Made by a program: the position numbers and the translations under genes. Positions 32,175 through 33,516 of a stretch of DNA of 33,516 nucleotides are shown one piece after another. Under the pieces are notes generated by a model. That model saw only the letters and a program-made list of their open reading frames with translations, was not told the DNA's origin and searched no databases. Source of the stretch: Candidatus Helarchaeota archaeon (lineage in GTDB: Archaea > Asgardarchaeota > Lokiarchaeia > Helarchaeales > HEL-GB-A); NCBI GenBank assembly GCA_016840125.1, contig JAEOSY010000180.1, forward strand, positions 1 through 33,516, given 5' to 3'. How positions within the stretch are numbered: position 1 is the first letter of the stretch; the number at the start of each line of letters is the position of its first letter.

Positions 32175-33506
32175 TTAGAAGCGCGACTCAACTTTCCTCC
32201 TTTTGTAGATAAAATAGAAGAAGATAGCAACAGCGATGACCATGCCAATGATTGAGATTCCTAACTTGAGTCCATCAAAGGTAGCAAAGATTAGGAATAT
32301 CGATGATTTGGATATGTCGAAAAGAACCGAATGAATTTTTAGAAAGGCGAAAATCGTACAAATTCCGAGGAAGACAAATATCAATGAGATTCCGAATAGA
32401 ATTCGAGTTTTGTAGGATCTAGGACTTGTAAAGATGATAAAGTTAAAGACCCCTAACCTTCTAACGTTCTTATGGGGATCTTCGATTTGATCTGAGAATA
32501 ACGCTAGGTTGTATGCGCCACGATAGGATGAATAAAAAAGAAGTCCCATGGTTATAGCAAGAGAACTTACCTCAAAAACGTCGAAGACGTTTCCTGATAC
32601 GAAATAGGGGTAGGCAGAGGGGTTGGTGATATAGTAGATGAGATCTCCATTGAATAACATTGTAATTTGAGAAAACATATTTTTATAATCTTCAGTAGTG
32701 TAAAGGAAAATGTAATAAACCACAACCAGACCAATAATGAATATAAGCGCTAATATTCCACTAACAATCCTAAACATATTAGGATGGCGTGTTTTTTGTC
32801 CGTAATCCCTGACTGAACGATATAACCAGCGTACCAACCCTATCTGGAAGTATCCAAAAACAAAAAATAGTGGAATTAAAAGTAAATTAGCATAGAAAAA
32901 GAAGAAGCCAGATCCGATATATATCTGAGCAGTCTCCAACTGAAAAATTGGGCTATAAGAATCGTATATTGACTTACTGAACAAATTAAAGAAATAAATC
33001 TGGAAAATAACTACAATACCTACGGCAAGCAACACTCCAATAATTTTTATTTTTCCGTTCAAAAAAATATCAAATCCTTTAATTATAAGAGGGATTGATA
33101 CTAACACTCCAAACCAGATAAGCATGAAAAGGGGATTAAAGTAGGGGGTGATATCGATTGCTGCTGGACCATCTGAGATATCTCTTACTTCCCTAAATAT
33201 AAAGCCATATATCAATAGAAAAGATGCGAGGACTTGCGTAAAAAATATTGAAAGGGTTACCATGGCGTTTCTTTTAGTAAATTTTCGATACCAAACTAAA
33301 ATTGTGATAACCCAAGCTGCCAGAAAAATACCTGCGATGACCATAGACGGACTAGTAATCGACCCAGCTGTGAAAAATAGGGGTAGTAACACAACAAGAG
33401 GGGAAAGTATAACCAAATTAAGGATTCGGGATTCATAATTATTCCTGTAATAAAGCGCTGCTATTACAAACAAAATACAAAAAATTACAGGAATGAAAAC
33501 AATCAA
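32175..33506 (-). CDS. Polytopic membrane protein of unknown function (start uncertain)
   Basis: Eleven or twelve hydrophobic spans fill almost all 443 residues (for example NLVILSPLVVLLPLFFTAGS, SFLLIYGFIF, LALIFIIGLVVVYYIFLY, GISIIGMVIAVAIFFYFIYK). Longer loops with IYDSYSPIFQLETAQIYIG and YTTEDYKNMFSQITMLFNGD could face outside. A KRRKVESRF tail ends the protein in the cytosol. The frame stays open to the window edge, no Shine-Dalgarno box precedes the TTG at 33506, and the true start may lie outside. I recognise no transporter or enzyme signature. Confidence 0.7.
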   Translation of the reverse strand: MIVFIPVIFCILFVIAALYYRNNYESRILNLVILSPLVVLLPLFFTAGSITSPSMVIAGIFLAAWVITILVWYRKFTKRNAMVTLSIFFTQVLASFLLIYGFIFREVRDISDGPAAIDITPYFNPLFMLIWFGVLVSIPLIIKGFDIFLNGKIKIIGVLLAVGIVVIFQIYFFNLFSKSIYDSYSPIFQLETAQIYIGSGFFFFYANLLLIPLFFVFGYFQIGLVRWLYRSVRDYGQKTRHPNMFRIVSGILALIFIIGLVVVYYIFLYTTEDYKNMFSQITMLFNGDLIYYITNPSAYPYFVSGNVFDVFEVSSLAITMGLLFYSSYRGAYNLALFSDQIEDPHKNVRRLGVFNFIIFTSPRSYKTRILFGISLIFVFLGICTIFAFLKIHSVLFDISKSSIFLIFATFDGLKLGISIIGMVIAVAIFFYFIYKRRKVESRF

Positions 33507-33516
33507 GTACCAGAGA

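Noticed and set aside
1..33516. CRISPR array, rRNA genes or transposase genes
   Set aside because: No regularly spaced direct repeats, no rRNA-like sequence and no transposase or integrase motifs were found on either strand.

Overview
The window looks archaeal, and most likely from the Asgard (Promethearchaeota) group. Archaeal markers are a CDP-archaeol synthase, an archaeal P1/L12 stalk protein, a tRNA-Lys with an intron at position 37/38, a family-B DNA polymerase carrying an intein, and many TTG/GTG starts behind Shine-Dalgarno boxes. The Asgard guess rests on gene style: long leucine-rich-repeat proteins, large NosD-type beta-helix surface proteins with Asn-rich Ig-like repeats and a single C-terminal membrane anchor, and a VPGFPW-type C-terminal anchor. 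No rRNA or other decisive taxonomic marker is present.

Layout. 1-2.7 kb: the 3' end of an LRR gene, a small unknown gene, a VapBC module with tandem palindromic operators, and a membrane protein. 2.7-9.8 kb: cell-envelope block with two beta-helix surface proteins (one joined stop-to-start to a winged-helix regulator) and two multi-pass membrane proteins. 9.9-14.3 kb: DUF2804 protein, a second VapBC with TATATACC operator repeats, a PolX/PHP repair polymerase, and a DUF72 protein ending in a PIP-box-like peptide. 14.3-19.8 kb: two divergently oriented transporter-like membrane proteins, a double zinc ribbon with an LRR gene, UppP, a THEP1-type NTPase, and a zinc-ribbon/coiled-coil protein. 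19.9-29.1 kb: a rearranged polB / radical SAM region. 29.3-33.5 kb: a secreted protein, ribosomal P1, an HNH-like ORF that lacks a start codon, tRNA-Lys, a candidate structured RNA, CarS, and a polytopic membrane protein that reaches the window edge.

The most unusual part is 21.7-25.2 kb. The 3' end of polB is duplicated (full gene at 25192-29085, C-terminal fragment at 22629-23188). Exactly 31 nt after each polB stop lies a 19-bp element that also forms the first codons of the radical SAM gene. It occurs four times. Between each polB-side copy and the next radical-SAM-side copy sits a different gene insert: a MaoC hydratase pair in one, a nonsense-interrupted secreted protein in the other. 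A TumA/TumE-like toxin-antitoxin pair occupies the junction between the two units. This resembles repeated insertion or exchange of cassettes at one site at the start of the radical SAM gene. No recombinase is visible in the window.

No CRISPR array, rRNA gene or insertion-sequence transposase was seen.
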